The notes under the pieces are model-generated. The model worked only from the letters and a program-made list of their open reading frames with translations. It made no database searches and was not told the DNA's origin. Positions 25,261 to 34,096 of a DNA stretch of 64,000 nt are shown here, piece by piece. This DNA is from Bradyrhizobium sp. SSBR45G. Its GTDB lineage: Bacteria; Pseudomonadota; Alphaproteobacteria; Rhizobiales; Xanthobacteraceae. Within the stretch, counting starts at the first letter, position 1; each line of letters begins with the position of its first letter. The translations under genes were made by a program, and so were the position numbers. Location of the stretch: contig NZ_BSCT01000026.1 of assembly GCF_030159255.1 (NCBI RefSeq), positions 1 through 64,000 on the forward strand. The letters run 5' to 3'.

Positions 25261-26232
25261 CTATCGTGCTCTGGATTCCGACGGCGTACAGCCAAAGCGC
25301 TCGCGGAAATTCCGCGAGAAATGCGAGAGGTTGCGAAAGCCCCAGCTATACGCAATTTCGGAAACGCTCGCCTGCGCCGTATCCCGCCGCCGCAGGTCCG
25401 TGCGGCACGCATCCAGACGCATCGCAAAGATGTGGGCACACAACGTGTCCGGCTCGCCGGCGAAAAGCCTGTTGAGCTGCCGGACGCTGATGCCGGCGTG
25501 CTCCGCGATCATCTCAGGCGACAATTTGGGATCGCGGAGGTTCGCTGCGATGAATTGGCGGACTCGATCCAGCAGCAACGAATGGTACGTCGAGCGCTCC
25601 ACGCCTCGTGAGAAGCCGTGAGCCATGCTGAGGACGTCCCAGATCTTCTCCTCAATCTCCGTGACACCAATTGCGTTGCCGCTAAACGGACTATGGCGCG
25701 TGATGATTTGTCGGAGCGAGGTTGATATCTGCCGCGCCGCACCGACAGATCCGTCGTATCGACAGGCGGCACAGAGGTCCCAACCCGGAAAGCGCCGCCT
25801 GAACTCGTCGCCGGGAACCTCAAAGATGACGTGACGCATGAACCCGGGGAAGCCATGCATGTACGGGCGGTTCGTATCGTAGAGCACGACGTCGCCCTCG
25901 TTCAGAAGCACACACTCATTGGCACGGTTCACGAACGCAGCACCACGCATGAGCAGCGTCAGGAATACCGAGTCCTTCTCTCTCGTCCTCACATGAATGG
26001 GTAATCTCTCGACCACGTGCTGGTGTCCAATAATGTCGACCAGCTTGATGAGGCCGAAGTCAACGTACTGAAACCTGGCCTGGAGGCCGTCCACTTCCAT
26101 GCTCGAGCAGGTCAAGCCGATAACGTACTCTCCGCACTGCTGCTCCCAGTAGGAAATCCGGTCGGTCGGCGGGACGACCCGCGTGTCGAACGTCGTCACG
26201 GGAGCAGTCCGCTGAACCACATCCAGCTGCAT
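25261..26232 (-). CDS. AraC family transcriptional regulator
   Basis: A 323-residue activator. The N-terminal domain is of the AraC-binding-like (ArcR/FeaR-type) class, with RISYWEQQCGEYVIGL and DVVLYDTNRPY. The C-terminal double helix-turn-helix includes AGISVRQLNRLFAGE and VSEIAYSWGFRNLSHFSRNFRERFG. It is convergent with the esterase gene (15 bases between stops) and probably controls the dioxygenase operon or the outer-membrane gene to its right. GGGAGGGAAGG precedes the ATG. Confidence 0.9.
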   Translation of the reverse strand: MQLDVVQRTAPVTTFDTRVVPPTDRISYWEQQCGEYVIGLTCSSMEVDGLQARFQYVDFGLIKLVDIIGHQHVVERLPIHVRTREKDSVFLTLLMRGAAFVNRANECVLLNEGDVVLYDTNRPYMHGFPGFMRHVIFEVPGDEFRRRFPGWDLCAACRYDGSVGAARQISTSLRQIITRHSPFSGNAIGVTEIEEKIWDVLSMAHGFSRGVERSTYHSLLLDRVRQFIAANLRDPKLSPEMIAEHAGISVRQLNRLFAGEPDTLCAHIFAMRLDACRTDLRRRDTAQASVSEIAYSWGFRNLSHFSRNFRERFGCTPSESRAR

Positions 26233-26344
26233 CCTTCCCTCCCTGTTGTCAGCCTGCCGCTATCGTCGCTTGCCCATCACGATATGGACCTGCACCGAGC
26301 GGGTCAAACGATCGTGGAGCGGTCGATCGACTTGTTGCGGCGCC

Positions 26345-26410
26345 GCAGCGGAGAGCCCGAATAGTTCACCCCGCCCCCACGTCGCTCTTCAATTGGCGGC
26401 CGAGGTGCGC
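26345..26410. pseudogene. Scrambled fragment of a livF-type gene
   Basis: Two adjacent pieces match the 3' part of the intact livF gene at 30699-31406. Bases 26348-26368 match 30749-30769 in the same orientation (20 of 21), and 26381-26407 match the reverse complement of 30792-30818 (25 of 27), where the + strand reads HVALQLAAEV. Because the pieces face opposite ways, the copy has suffered a local inversion. It is not expressed as a protein. Its position in the gap between AraC and the outer-membrane gene indicates past duplication of DNA from the liv operon. Confidence 0.75.
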
Positions 26411-26463
26411 GGGGACGTCAGTGATGATCGCAGCGCGCAGGCACCGGAAAGTCACGCGACTGG

Positions 26464-26498
26464 AAAAAAAAGGGCGGGCCCCCGCGAGGGACCCGCCC
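26464..26498 (-). terminator. Rho-independent terminator of outer-membrane gene
   Basis: On the minus strand a GC stem (GGGCGGG with matching CCCGCCC and one bulge) is followed by eight T residues, 55 bases after the stop of the outer-membrane gene. Confidence 0.85.
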
Positions 26499-26552
26499 AT
26501 CACCCGATCAGCAACGCTGACCGGTCCCGGGAGACCATCATGATCTCGCCGA

Positions 26553-27551
26553 TCATTTGTGAATGAAGGGCCGTTTCGGAGGCGCCGCAGGATCATCCGG
26601 CGCCCACAATCGGAAGCTCAGATTGGCAAACACCGAATAGCCCTTGGTGATGGATGCAGAATCGAAGCCGGGACCCGCTGCCGTTCCGCCGGATGCCGAC
26701 GCCGAGAATTCGTGCGTCGCCCATACGGTCAACGCCGCCGGACCAAAATTGTATGCGACAAGGCCGCCGGCCGCCCAGAGCGCATACCGATTGGTGTTGA
26801 TGGCGCCGCCATAGAATGCGCTGGACCTGTCATCGGTGACCTGTCCGGCATAGTAGCCGACCGGACCGAAGGTCCAGTTGCCGATCGTTTTGGTCGCAGT
26901 GAACTCGGCGTGTAGGACATCACCAGATTTGTAGCTGGTGACAGTGCTCCTGGTGTTCATCTCCTGGAAGACGTTGGCGGTAAAATTCCAGCCATCCTTC
27001 AGATACGAGACGACAAGATTGGGCTGGAATGTCCACCAGGGATTTCCGACATTGCCAAGACCATTGGCGCCCGAGATCGTGCCGTCCGGCACGTAAATGC
27101 CGAGTCCGGCCTTGACGAAGAAGCCACTGTCGCCGAGTTTCCAGCTCAACTCGGCAGGCACGATGAAGGTGTTGTGCATGCCGGCCGGATTGATGTTCAC
27201 CGGAGAGCCCACATCGGTCATGATCCATGGTTGCACAATGACCGCGTCATACGTTGCGCCAAGGAACGTCCAGCCGGGAACCCAAAGCAGACCGGACGCT
27301 TCAGAGGCGGCATGAACCGGCGTCGCGACGCCGCCGACATTGGGCACGCCTGGCCTTACGGTGTTGGCCTGGGATGTGAAGACCTGGTTGAACGAATAGA
27401 GTCCTGGCGGCGGATCCCCCGCAGTGCCGCCTCCCAGCGTAATGCCGGGCTTCTGCGCCCACCCGGAATATCCGAACTCGTAGGCAGCCACAGGCGTGCT
27501 CATCGCCATCGCGGCGATCGCCGCTCCTATCATCGATGTTCTCTTCAACAT
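26553..27551 (-). CDS. Outer-membrane channel-like protein (phenol MetA-deg/SphA-type)
   Basis: A 332-residue exported protein with signal peptide (MIGAAIAAMAMSTPVAAYE). The mature part has alternating amphipathic strands and ends in a beta-strand (VFANLSFRLWAPDD) plus a short tail. Segments such as YSFNQVFTSQ and FFVKAGLGIYVPDGT fit the family annotated as phenol-degradation MetA/SphA-type transporter, found beside aromatic-catabolism genes. It probably admits a hydrophobic substrate across the outer membrane. The start at 27551 is preceded by a strong AAGGGGGGACAG. It is monocistronic with its own terminator. Confidence 0.8.
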   Translation of the reverse strand: MLKRTSMIGAAIAAMAMSTPVAAYEFGYSGWAQKPGITLGGGTAGDPPPGLYSFNQVFTSQANTVRPGVPNVGGVATPVHAASEASGLLWVPGWTFLGATYDAVIVQPWIMTDVGSPVNINPAGMHNTFIVPAELSWKLGDSGFFVKAGLGIYVPDGTISGANGLGNVGNPWWTFQPNLVVSYLKDGWNFTANVFQEMNTRSTVTSYKSGDVLHAEFTATKTIGNWTFGPVGYYAGQVTDDRSSAFYGGAINTNRYALWAAGGLVAYNFGPAALTVWATHEFSASASGGTAAGPGFDSASITKGYSVFANLSFRLWAPDDPAAPPKRPFIHK

Positions 27552-27818
27552 TCTGTCCCCCCTTCGGTTGGCTGACGCGAAACCGCACCGCACAGGCAGA
27601 GCCCGCCGATCCGCGCGGATTTGCGAGCCATCGCGAGATTGCGATCAGTTCGTTCGAACCTGTGGGAAGACTAGGAAGAAAATCATGTCGCCGTTATCCC
27701 GTTTCGGCAGAGTGCGCCGATGGTGCGGCCTTTTGTACGGACGTGCTGATTTTGTCACACGACTCACAAACAGCACCCGCACACGGCGAGAGACGTGTTC
27801 GCCGTGGCAGCGAACACT
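27552..27818. other. Gene-free interval with repeat copy
   Basis: About 270 bases upstream of the outer-membrane gene, holding its promoter region and repeat copy 27693-27723. Apart from that, no gene or clear operator is visible. Confidence 0.5.
27693..27723. repeat. Repeat copy downstream of AraC pseudogene
   Basis: Thirty-one bases (GTTATCCCGTTTCGGCAG...) identical to 29315-29345 at 30 of 31 positions. Each copy lies about 80-100 bases downstream of an AraC-type 3' end (pseudogene here, intact gene at 29428), so the repeat was duplicated together with the AraC gene. Confidence 0.85.
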
Positions 27819-28110
27819 CTAGGATATGTTGAATGAATTGCTCTGCAGCGTCTGGGACGGCATGTCACCAAACAGCGCCCGATAGTCGCCAGTAAGGCGG
27901 CTTCGGCACGAAACGCCCCACTGTACGACGACGTCACGATGGCGCCCCGTCATCCGATCGCCGCGTGCATGGTCAGTTCATGCGGCACGCCGTTAACGCG
28001 AGCGCCCCGTAAGCACGGCGACGGCAGGACCCCGACGGCGTCCCTCAACGCCGAGCTACGAACTACGCCGACTCACACCTACCTGTCCTCGTTCGATCGA
28101 CGCACGCCCC
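27819..28110 (-). pseudogene. AraC-family pseudogene (C-terminal HTH remnant)
   Basis: On the minus strand this stretch is a decayed copy of the C-terminal domain of the AraC gene at 29428-30426. Fragments line up in order: VGVSRR (28065-28082), DAVGVLPSPCLR against DVFGISPSQYLR, ARVNGVPHELTMHAAIG against ARLNAVRRDLMVFAATG, and DYRALFGDMPSQTLQSNSF against RYRELFGELPSQTLQRNSF up to a stop at 27819. It carries frameshifts, an in-frame stop and a small deletion, and no N-terminal half remains. It cannot make a working regulator. It follows the alpha/beta hydrolase gene in the same direction, so the hydrolase may once have belonged to a unit with its own AraC. Confidence 0.85.
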
Positions 28111-28192
28111 TTGCCTCTACCTGGGCTACGAAATCGCCATCCGCTTACCCGACGATCGGCATGCCATTGCGTGGCTATGAACTCGTCCGTCT

Positions 28193-29050
28193 TCAGCTCG
28201 CGTCGGCACAGCAGGCCGCGACAAATCTCGTTAGTTCTGCGTTGAACGAAGATGGCTTTTCAAGCTGTGGCGTATGCCCGCAATCGTCGAGAAGCACGAT
28301 TCTGGCTCTAGGCGTCAAAGCGGCAGCGGCAACCGAATCCTTGGCCGGCAGGACGACATCCTGTTTCCCGTGAATGAACAGCACCGGCATGTCGAGCGAC
28401 TTGAGGATCGCGTGGCTCTGTCTGTAAACCGACTCAACTATCCCGCTCAACGTCGCTGTGGCGCGCAAGCTGCGCAAGAAGGCTTTCGCGCCGCCAACGC
28501 GATACGTGTTGCGTTCCACGACCTTCCGCAGAGCGGGGGTAATGCTCGCCTGATCGTAGACGATGGCGCTCAATTGTTGCTTCACTGCGTTGGGCCCAGG
28601 CTTGGTGAGCAGCTCCCCGATGACCGGCAGCGTCATAAGTCGGAACGGGAAGAACACGTTTTTGCCTATGAATGCCGAATCGGCAAGAACGATGCCCATG
28701 ACGCGGCTTGGTAATAGGCCGGCCAGCCGTATGGTAATTCCGCCGCCAAGAGAATTTCCGACGCTGTAAAACCGACCAATCGATAGAGCATCCGCGAACG
28801 CAACCATGAAGTGCGCGAACTTGTCGGCGTCATAGGGTTGCTCGCCGTCGTCTGACAGGCCATGGCCCGGCAGGTCCAAGGCAATAAGACGATGGTCGCC
28901 TATGCCTGCCTCCAACTGCAGAGTCCAGAATTCCAGGGATTCGGTGATGCCGTGAAGAAAAATAATCGGTGGCGCCTCGCCCGGTCGCTCGCGGTACCGG
29001 ATTCTCACTCCCGCCACGTCGATAAACTTGTCCTGTTCGAACGTCTGCAC
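28193..29050 (-). CDS. Alpha/beta hydrolase
   Basis: A 285-residue cytosolic hydrolase. FLHGITESLEFW gives the oxyanion hole, GNSLGGG holds the nucleophile Ser100, GKQDVVLP the catalytic Asp and DDCGHTPQLEKP the His. The family covers esterases, C-C bond hydrolases of meta-cleavage pathways, and lactonases; no motif decides between them. Its neighbours are AraC regulators and an outer-membrane channel of a catabolic type, which would suit a C-C hydrolase or esterase step. It lies alone between the AraC pseudogene and the intact AraC gene. Confidence 0.88.
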   Translation of the reverse strand: MQTFEQDKFIDVAGVRIRYRERPGEAPPIIFLHGITESLEFWTLQLEAGIGDHRLIALDLPGHGLSDDGEQPYDADKFAHFMVAFADALSIGRFYSVGNSLGGGITIRLAGLLPSRVMGIVLADSAFIGKNVFFPFRLMTLPVIGELLTKPGPNAVKQQLSAIVYDQASITPALRKVVERNTYRVGGAKAFLRSLRATATLSGIVESVYRQSHAILKSLDMPVLFIHGKQDVVLPAKDSVAAAALTPRARIVLLDDCGHTPQLEKPSSFNAELTRFVAACCADAS

Positions 29051-29427
29051 TTTTGTCTACTCCGGAATATCAGGCGCGACTCTCTCCGCACCGATCCACA
29101 CCGCTCAACAAGGCATTTTCAATGGCCAGCCCAAACCTACATCTGGATAACTGACGGACAACGTCAGACCGACCTCGAGCTATTCTCCCCAAGAACAGAC
29201 AGGACTCTTCGATCCTCAAGAGGGTCCGGCTCACCCTGCCTTGGAATGCGAGCATCGGCGCTGGCCACCCAACGTTTCCCGGCGTGAATATTCTAGGGCT
29301 GAGACCACGTAGATGTTATCCCGTTTCGGCAGATTGCGCCGATGGCGGGGCATTATAATTCGTCGTTCTTTTTTTCACACGATTGACAACGTATGGCACG
29401 GGCGACGTACGCCGTGTTGGCAAGCGT
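29051..29427. other. Gene-free interval
   Basis: About 377 bases between the AraC gene and the hydrolase gene, both on the minus strand. It contains the second copy of the 31-base repeat (29315-29345) and should contain the hydrolase promoter. I saw no terminator with a clear T tract. Confidence 0.5.
29315..29345. repeat. Repeat copy downstream of intact AraC gene
   Basis: Partner of 27693-27723 (30 of 31 identical), here about 85 bases downstream of the stop of the intact AraC gene. Weaker similarity continues between the two copies up to the gene ends. Confidence 0.85.
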
Positions 29428-30426
29428 TCATGGCAATCTGAATGAATTTCTCTGCAGCGTCTGCGACGGCAATTCGCCAAACAGTTCCCGGTATCTTTCT
29501 GCAAAGTGGCTCCAGTGCCAAAATCCCCAGCTTGCAGCGACTTCACCGATGGAAACGTGTCGTCCGGTCGCAGCAAACACCATCAGGTCACGACGCACGG
29601 CGTTGAGACGCGCGAACCGCAGGTACTGTGAGGGCGAAATTCCGAAGACGTCCTGAAAGCAATCCTGCAGCGTGCGTCGGCTCACTCCCACGTGTCGACA
29701 GAGCTCTGCGATACTCGGTGGAGTTTCACGGTGCGACAGCGCATAGCGAAAGGCACGATCAGCAATTTTTTTCTGAGACGTCACGTAGCTCATGGAGATT
29801 TTTCGCTCTGACATCAGCGCGTCGGCGACGAACCTCAGGAGAACGTTTTCCAGGTCATTGCGCGACTCTTCGAAGTCGAATACACGCGTCCGCGCGCATA
29901 TCTCGAATACGTCGGTGATGACACGCTGCATGGCGGCGATACCGCCGGATGAGACGCTGATCCGGAGATACCGTGCCTCAACGACATCGTCGGCAAGCCG
30001 GCACTCCCCAAGATCCCTGAAGTATCCGGCAAGCCATTGCCGATCCACCACGAGGTGCGCGACGTCAAGATATTGCGGCGTCAACAGCGAGGGGAGATCC
30101 GCGCCGTCACTGAAGAGCGGGCACGGAAACGCTAGAACATGGCCATTGACGTAACCATCACCCGACGCGGCCATCGGCAGGCTGAATATCAGCGCGCCGG
30201 GCCTGGCCATTCCCTGCTTCATCAGCGCCTGGGATGTCCGCTCGCGAATGACATGGACATGATCAAGCAACAGAACGGTCGTGTGTCCGCTGAAGCAGCC
30301 CGCCGAAAACTGCTCCATGCGCATCGTCCAACCGGGCAGTTGGCCGGCGTGTACCGCGGCATCCTGCGAGTGACAATCCAAGACGCGAGCCGCTGCGCCC
30401 GCTTGAGACATGGCGATCTCAGGCAT
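29428..30426 (-). CDS. AraC family transcriptional regulator
   Basis: A 332-residue activator. An unusual N-terminal sensor region of about 220 residues is followed by a typical AraC double helix-turn-helix: IAELCRHVGVSRRTLQDCF and SIGEVAASWGFWHWSHFAERYRELFG. The N-terminal domain does not look like the cupin-type AraC sensor of its neighbours. The start at 30426 follows GCGGTGGATCC; upstream in-frame starts at 30411 and 30546 are alternatives. It lies downstream of livF on the same strand, 270 bases away, and could regulate the liv/aldehyde dehydrogenase operon. A decayed relative lies at 27819-28110. Confidence 0.85.
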   Translation of the reverse strand: MPEIAMSQAGAAARVLDCHSQDAAVHAGQLPGWTMRMEQFSAGCFSGHTTVLLLDHVHVIRERTSQALMKQGMARPGALIFSLPMAASGDGYVNGHVLAFPCPLFSDGADLPSLLTPQYLDVAHLVVDRQWLAGYFRDLGECRLADDVVEARYLRISVSSGGIAAMQRVITDVFEICARTRVFDFEESRNDLENVLLRFVADALMSERKISMSYVTSQKKIADRAFRYALSHRETPPSIAELCRHVGVSRRTLQDCFQDVFGISPSQYLRFARLNAVRRDLMVFAATGRHVSIGEVAASWGFWHWSHFAERYRELFGELPSQTLQRNSFRLP

Positions 30427-30698
30427 CGGATCCACCGCTATTCTTTGATTGCAATACGTCTGCGGCTGTCGGCTTTCATGAGTCGCGGAACGAGCATCTC
30501 GAATTGAACTTGCAATCCCATGCTCCAAGCTTTGGCTTTGCGACACCGCGGGCGTCGTCGCGTTTCCACCTCAAGCGGTTCGCGACCAGCACCTCGATCG
30601 GCGCAAGCATTCCGGTGTCTGCGCGCGGCTAATCCGAACGGTGGACAAGGCTGTGTTGGCTGCATCGCACGCACACCTTTGATGCTCCGATATCATCG

Positions 30699-31406
30699 TC
30701 ACGCCAGGTACGCTCTGTGGAGAATTTCAGGATCATCTATCAGCGGCTGCGGAGCGCCCGAATAGTTCAAGCGGCCCCGCGACATCACGTGCACCTCGCT
30801 CGCCAATTGAAGAGCGACATGTGCGAATTGCTCGATCAGCAGAATCCCGGTCCCCTGCGACGCGAGCCGGGAGATCACGCTCATCAGCCGCTTCACGATC
30901 AGGGGCGCTAGTCCAAGCGACATTTCATCGGCGAAGATGAACTTCGGCCGGCACACGATGGCCTGCCCGAGCGACAGCATCTGCTGTTGGCCGCCGGACA
31001 TCGAGCCGGCCCTCTGCCCCTTGCGTTCGGCGAGTTCGGGAAAGATGTCGTAGACCTCGCGGATCGCAGCCTTCAGCGTGATCCGCGAATGGTTGAAGCC
31101 GGCAGCCTGAAGATTGTCGTCGACGCTCAGGCCGGACAATACGCGATGGCCCTCCAGTACGGCGGCAATGCCGGCACCGCGGATCGCTTCGGGAGATTTC
31201 CCGACCAGCGACGCGCCATCGGACTCGATCCGCCCCCCTGCGGCCGGAAGCAGGCCCGCGAGCGCATGCACGAGGGAGCTCTTGCCGGCGCCGTTCGGCC
31301 CGAGCAGCGCCGTAATGCGACCAGTCTCGAGGCGCAGCGAAACATCGTCAACCACGCTTTTCTTGCCACGCATCACATTCAAATGGCTGACAGTGAGCGT
31401 CGTCAT
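30699..31406 (-). CDS. livF: Branched-chain amino acid-type ABC transporter ATPase LivF
   Basis: A 235-residue ATPase of the liv type. Walker A is GPNGAGKSSL, the signature is SGGQQQML, and Walker B is FIFADEMSLGLAP, where the usual D-E-P reads D-E-M. It energises the LivHM permease for a solute captured by the binding protein at 34097-35350. Its start overlaps livG (ATGA), so it ends the operon. Family members serve branched-chain amino acids, urea, amides and aromatic acids, so the substrate is open. Confidence 0.92.
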   Translation of the reverse strand: MTTLTVSHLNVMRGKKSVVDDVSLRLETGRITALLGPNGAGKSSLVHALAGLLPAAGGRIESDGASLVGKSPEAIRGAGIAAVLEGHRVLSGLSVDDNLQAAGFNHSRITLKAAIREVYDIFPELAERKGQRAGSMSGGQQQMLSLGQAIVCRPKFIFADEMSLGLAPLIVKRLMSVISRLASQGTGILLIEQFAHVALQLASEVHVMSRGRLNYSGAPQPLIDDPEILHRAYLA

Positions 31407-32116
31407 GCCGCCTCCTCGCCCAGATAGACCGCGCGAACCCTGGGATCTGTCAGCACATCGCGCGTTGCGCCGGATGCAATCAGGGCACCAAAGTTCAGAA
31501 CCATGCTGACCGGACAGGTCGCCTGGATCAGGTCGACATCGTGATCAATCAGAAGTGTCGTCGCACCGTTGAACGCACGCATACCGGTGATGACCGTCTT
31601 GAGTTGCTCGACCTCGGTCAGCGACAGGCCTGCTCCCGGTTCATCCAGCAGGATAATTCGTGGCCGCCCCGCAACGCATCGCGCCAGCTCAACCATTCGG
31701 CGCTCGAGCGCGTTGAGGCCCGCGGCCGGTCTCGTTCGCAATTTGAGTATGCCGCAATAGTCGAGCGCCGCCGCGGTATGACGTTTGCGCTCCGATGGCG
31801 TGAAGTCGAGTGGGTCGAGGACAACCTGAACGTTATCTTCGACCGACAGTTCATCCACCACCTGCTCCTTCTGGAACGAACGGCGAAGCCCCCAGCGCGA
31901 CCGGCGGAACGGCCGCATGGCCAGCAGTTCCGTACCGAAGGCGTTGATCGAGCCTTGCCGCGGCACCACAAACCCGGAAAAGACGTTCAGAAAGGTGGTC
32001 TTCCCGGCGCCGTTGGGTCCGATGACGCCGACGACGGGTGCCTCCAGGTCGATGCTCAATCGGTCGAGAGCAATGACGCCACCAAAGCTGACCGTGACAT
32101 TGCGGATCGAAATCAT
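31403..32116 (-). CDS. livG: ABC transporter ATPase LivG
   Basis: A 237-residue ATPase. Walker A is GPNGAGKTTFLN and Walker B is IILLDEPGAGLS. The expected signature region reads GLNALERRMVELAR rather than an LSGGQ or LPYGxQR type sequence, a mild deviation. It overlaps livF at one end and livM at the other. The C-terminus includes the LivG-type segment PRVRAVYLGEEAA. Confidence 0.92.
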   Translation of the reverse strand: MISIRNVTVSFGGVIALDRLSIDLEAPVVGVIGPNGAGKTTFLNVFSGFVVPRQGSINAFGTELLAMRPFRRSRWGLRRSFQKEQVVDELSVEDNVQVVLDPLDFTPSERKRHTAAALDYCGILKLRTRPAAGLNALERRMVELARCVAGRPRIILLDEPGAGLSLTEVEQLKTVITGMRAFNGATTLLIDHDVDLIQATCPVSMVLNFGALIASGATRDVLTDPRVRAVYLGEEAA

Positions 32117-33135
32117 GTCCGGCCTCTCTTCAGGCGCCGACGAATGGCCATGGCGGCATCAGACAATTGGCCGGCAAGTCCCGTTGGCGCGGACATCAGC
32201 GCATGGATCAGCGCTCCGCCGAAGATGATGTAGGCCGCGTTGCCATTGACACCGATATCATTGAGAAATGCCGGAAGCAGCCGGTACAGGATCGCGGTCA
32301 AGATCGCTCCAAACCAGTGCCAGGCGCCGCCCACGATCGTGAGAGCGAAAATCAGAACCGATTCGCCGGCAGGGAATGACCGCGCATCGAGCAATTGCAG
32401 ATTGCCGGCCAACAGTCCGCCGGCAATTCCGGCCAGGAAGCCGGACAAAGCGAGGCCCCAGACCTTGTAGAGCGTGACGTTGACGCCGGCCGAAATCGCA
32501 CAAGCCTCCGAGCGGCGTATCATGGCCCAGGCGCGCCCCGGCCGCGTGGTCTCGTGCCACCGTATGAGCAGGAAGCCGAGAGCGGTCACACCCGCGCAAT
32601 AGCGCAGGTATGCGGGGTCCGATTGCGCAATGAGCGGCCGCGGCATGTAGGCAACGGAGCGGACGGCGAATCCGGTGAATCCGTCACCCCCATTGGGGAA
32701 CTGGATCACATTGATCAGGACCGCAAATCCTCCGGCCGCCATCAGCGTCACCAGCGCCAAATAGAGGCCGCGCATGCGAAGCGCCGGATAGCTCAATACC
32801 ATGCCAACAAGTCCGGCCGAGAGCCCCCCGCACAGCACGTTCATCTCGAACGGCAGACCGGTGCCATGCGCGAGCCGAAGCGTCACCCACCCACCGATGC
32901 CCATCATCGCCACCTGAGCCAACGAGACCAAACCCAAACGACGGTAGAGGAGCGCGATCGAGGCAGCCGTCAGGGTGTAGATCGCAACCGACGTCAGTAT
33001 CTTGAGCCAGAGACCGTTGGCGACGGCGGAGAGCAAGATGAGGACGCCCAGAATCGCGGCGCTCATGACATGACGGCGCACGGACAGTCCGGCCGTCGCT
33101 TCCACTTTTGCGGATGAGATTTCGAAGTTGGTCAT
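32113..33135 (-). CDS. livM: ABC transporter permease LivM
   Basis: A 340-residue integral membrane permease with about ten hydrophobic helices. It carries the LivM-type segments LYRRLGLVSLAQVAMMGIGG and RRSEACAISAGVN with the following coupling-helix-like loop. The start at 33135 overlaps the livH stop (ATGA). The N-terminal 25 residues are polar and then a membrane span begins at SAAILGVLILLSAVANG. It forms the translocation pore with LivH. Confidence 0.9.
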   Translation of the reverse strand: MTNFEISSAKVEATAGLSVRRHVMSAAILGVLILLSAVANGLWLKILTSVAIYTLTAASIALLYRRLGLVSLAQVAMMGIGGWVTLRLAHGTGLPFEMNVLCGGLSAGLVGMVLSYPALRMRGLYLALVTLMAAGGFAVLINVIQFPNGGDGFTGFAVRSVAYMPRPLIAQSDPAYLRYCAGVTALGFLLIRWHETTRPGRAWAMIRRSEACAISAGVNVTLYKVWGLALSGFLAGIAGGLLAGNLQLLDARSFPAGESVLIFALTIVGGAWHWFGAILTAILYRLLPAFLNDIGVNGNAAYIIFGGALIHALMSAPTGLAGQLSDAAMAIRRRLKRGRT

Positions 33136-34010
33136 CAATCCTCGCCGGCGAAGGTCAGGTAGCGACCGCGCTGCATCCACATCAGCGCGGCGATCGCCAC
33201 CACGAACGGCGCAGCGACACGGAAGGGTGTCAGCGGACTATAGAGCGCCAGCATGCTCTCGATGATTCCGATGGCGATGCCGGCGGCGAAGGTCACGGGT
33301 ATCGACGTCAGCCTTCCGATCACGGTCGTTGCAATGATTGGAATGACCAGGAAGGTGAGCACGGTCGGATCGAGCCGCACCAGATCGCCGAACAAGAGAC
33401 CCGTAAAGCCAGCCAGCGCGCCCGAGACGCTCCATGCCGTGGTCTCGACCTTCCTGATCGGGACGCCCAAGACGGAAGCCACCTCGCGATTGTCGGCAAG
33501 CGCCCTCATCATCAGTCCCATACGCGTGCGGGCCAGGAGAACGCCAGTCAGCGCGGTGATCGCAATGCCGGCGCCGATCGCGAGAAGCCTCGTTCCGGTG
33601 ATGCGCACGCCCAGAACTGCGACGGATTGCTTGTCGACCGTCAACGAGAGGCTACGCGGCGTGATCGACCAGATAAGGTTCATCAGGCCGAGCAGCGCGA
33701 TGGCGAAGCCGAGCGTCGCGACGGCTTTGACCACGGGCTCGCGGTGCGCAAGGCCTGGCGCCAACAGCCGACCGAAAGCCAGCGAAAGCAACAGCCCGGC
33801 TCCGATGCTGGCGGCCCATGCCAGCGGTTCCGGCCCTCCCCAATTGAGGACCTGCCAGGCGATCATGGCGCCGACAGCGCCGATCGCCCCATAAGCGAAG
33901 TTGAGCACACCGGTCGCCCGGTTGAGCAGCACCAAGCCGATGCCGCCAAGCGAATAGAGCGCTCCCAGCGCGAGGCCGGACAGAAGAAAAAGACCGTAGG
34001 CCAACATCAT
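33135..34010 (-). CDS. livH: ABC transporter permease LivH
   Basis: A 291-residue permease. The first helix is followed by ALYSLGGIGLVLLNRATGVLNFA, a LivH hallmark. Later LMMRALADNREVASVLGVP supplies the ATPase-coupling loop. It overlaps livM by an ATGA junction. The start at 34010 (MMLAYGLF) leaves an 86-base gap to the binding-protein gene. Confidence 0.9.
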   Translation of the reverse strand: MMLAYGLFLLSGLALGALYSLGGIGLVLLNRATGVLNFAYGAIGAVGAMIAWQVLNWGGPEPLAWAASIGAGLLLSLAFGRLLAPGLAHREPVVKAVATLGFAIALLGLMNLIWSITPRSLSLTVDKQSVAVLGVRITGTRLLAIGAGIAITALTGVLLARTRMGLMMRALADNREVASVLGVPIRKVETTAWSVSGALAGFTGLLFGDLVRLDPTVLTFLVIPIIATTVIGRLTSIPVTFAAGIAIGIIESMLALYSPLTPFRVAAPFVVAIAALMWMQRGRYLTFAGED

Positions 34011-34096
34011 GCGCCCCCATCTGCGTGCCGGCGCGTTCGGCTCTCCACCGCTGCGAAGGATCGGAGCGGTGAAGGCCGAACTGGCGCGAGTGGCGA

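Noticed and set aside
27939-28373. Plus-strand frame of 144 codons
   Set aside because: It overlaps the AraC pseudogene and the end of the hydrolase on the other strand; no plausible start or product.
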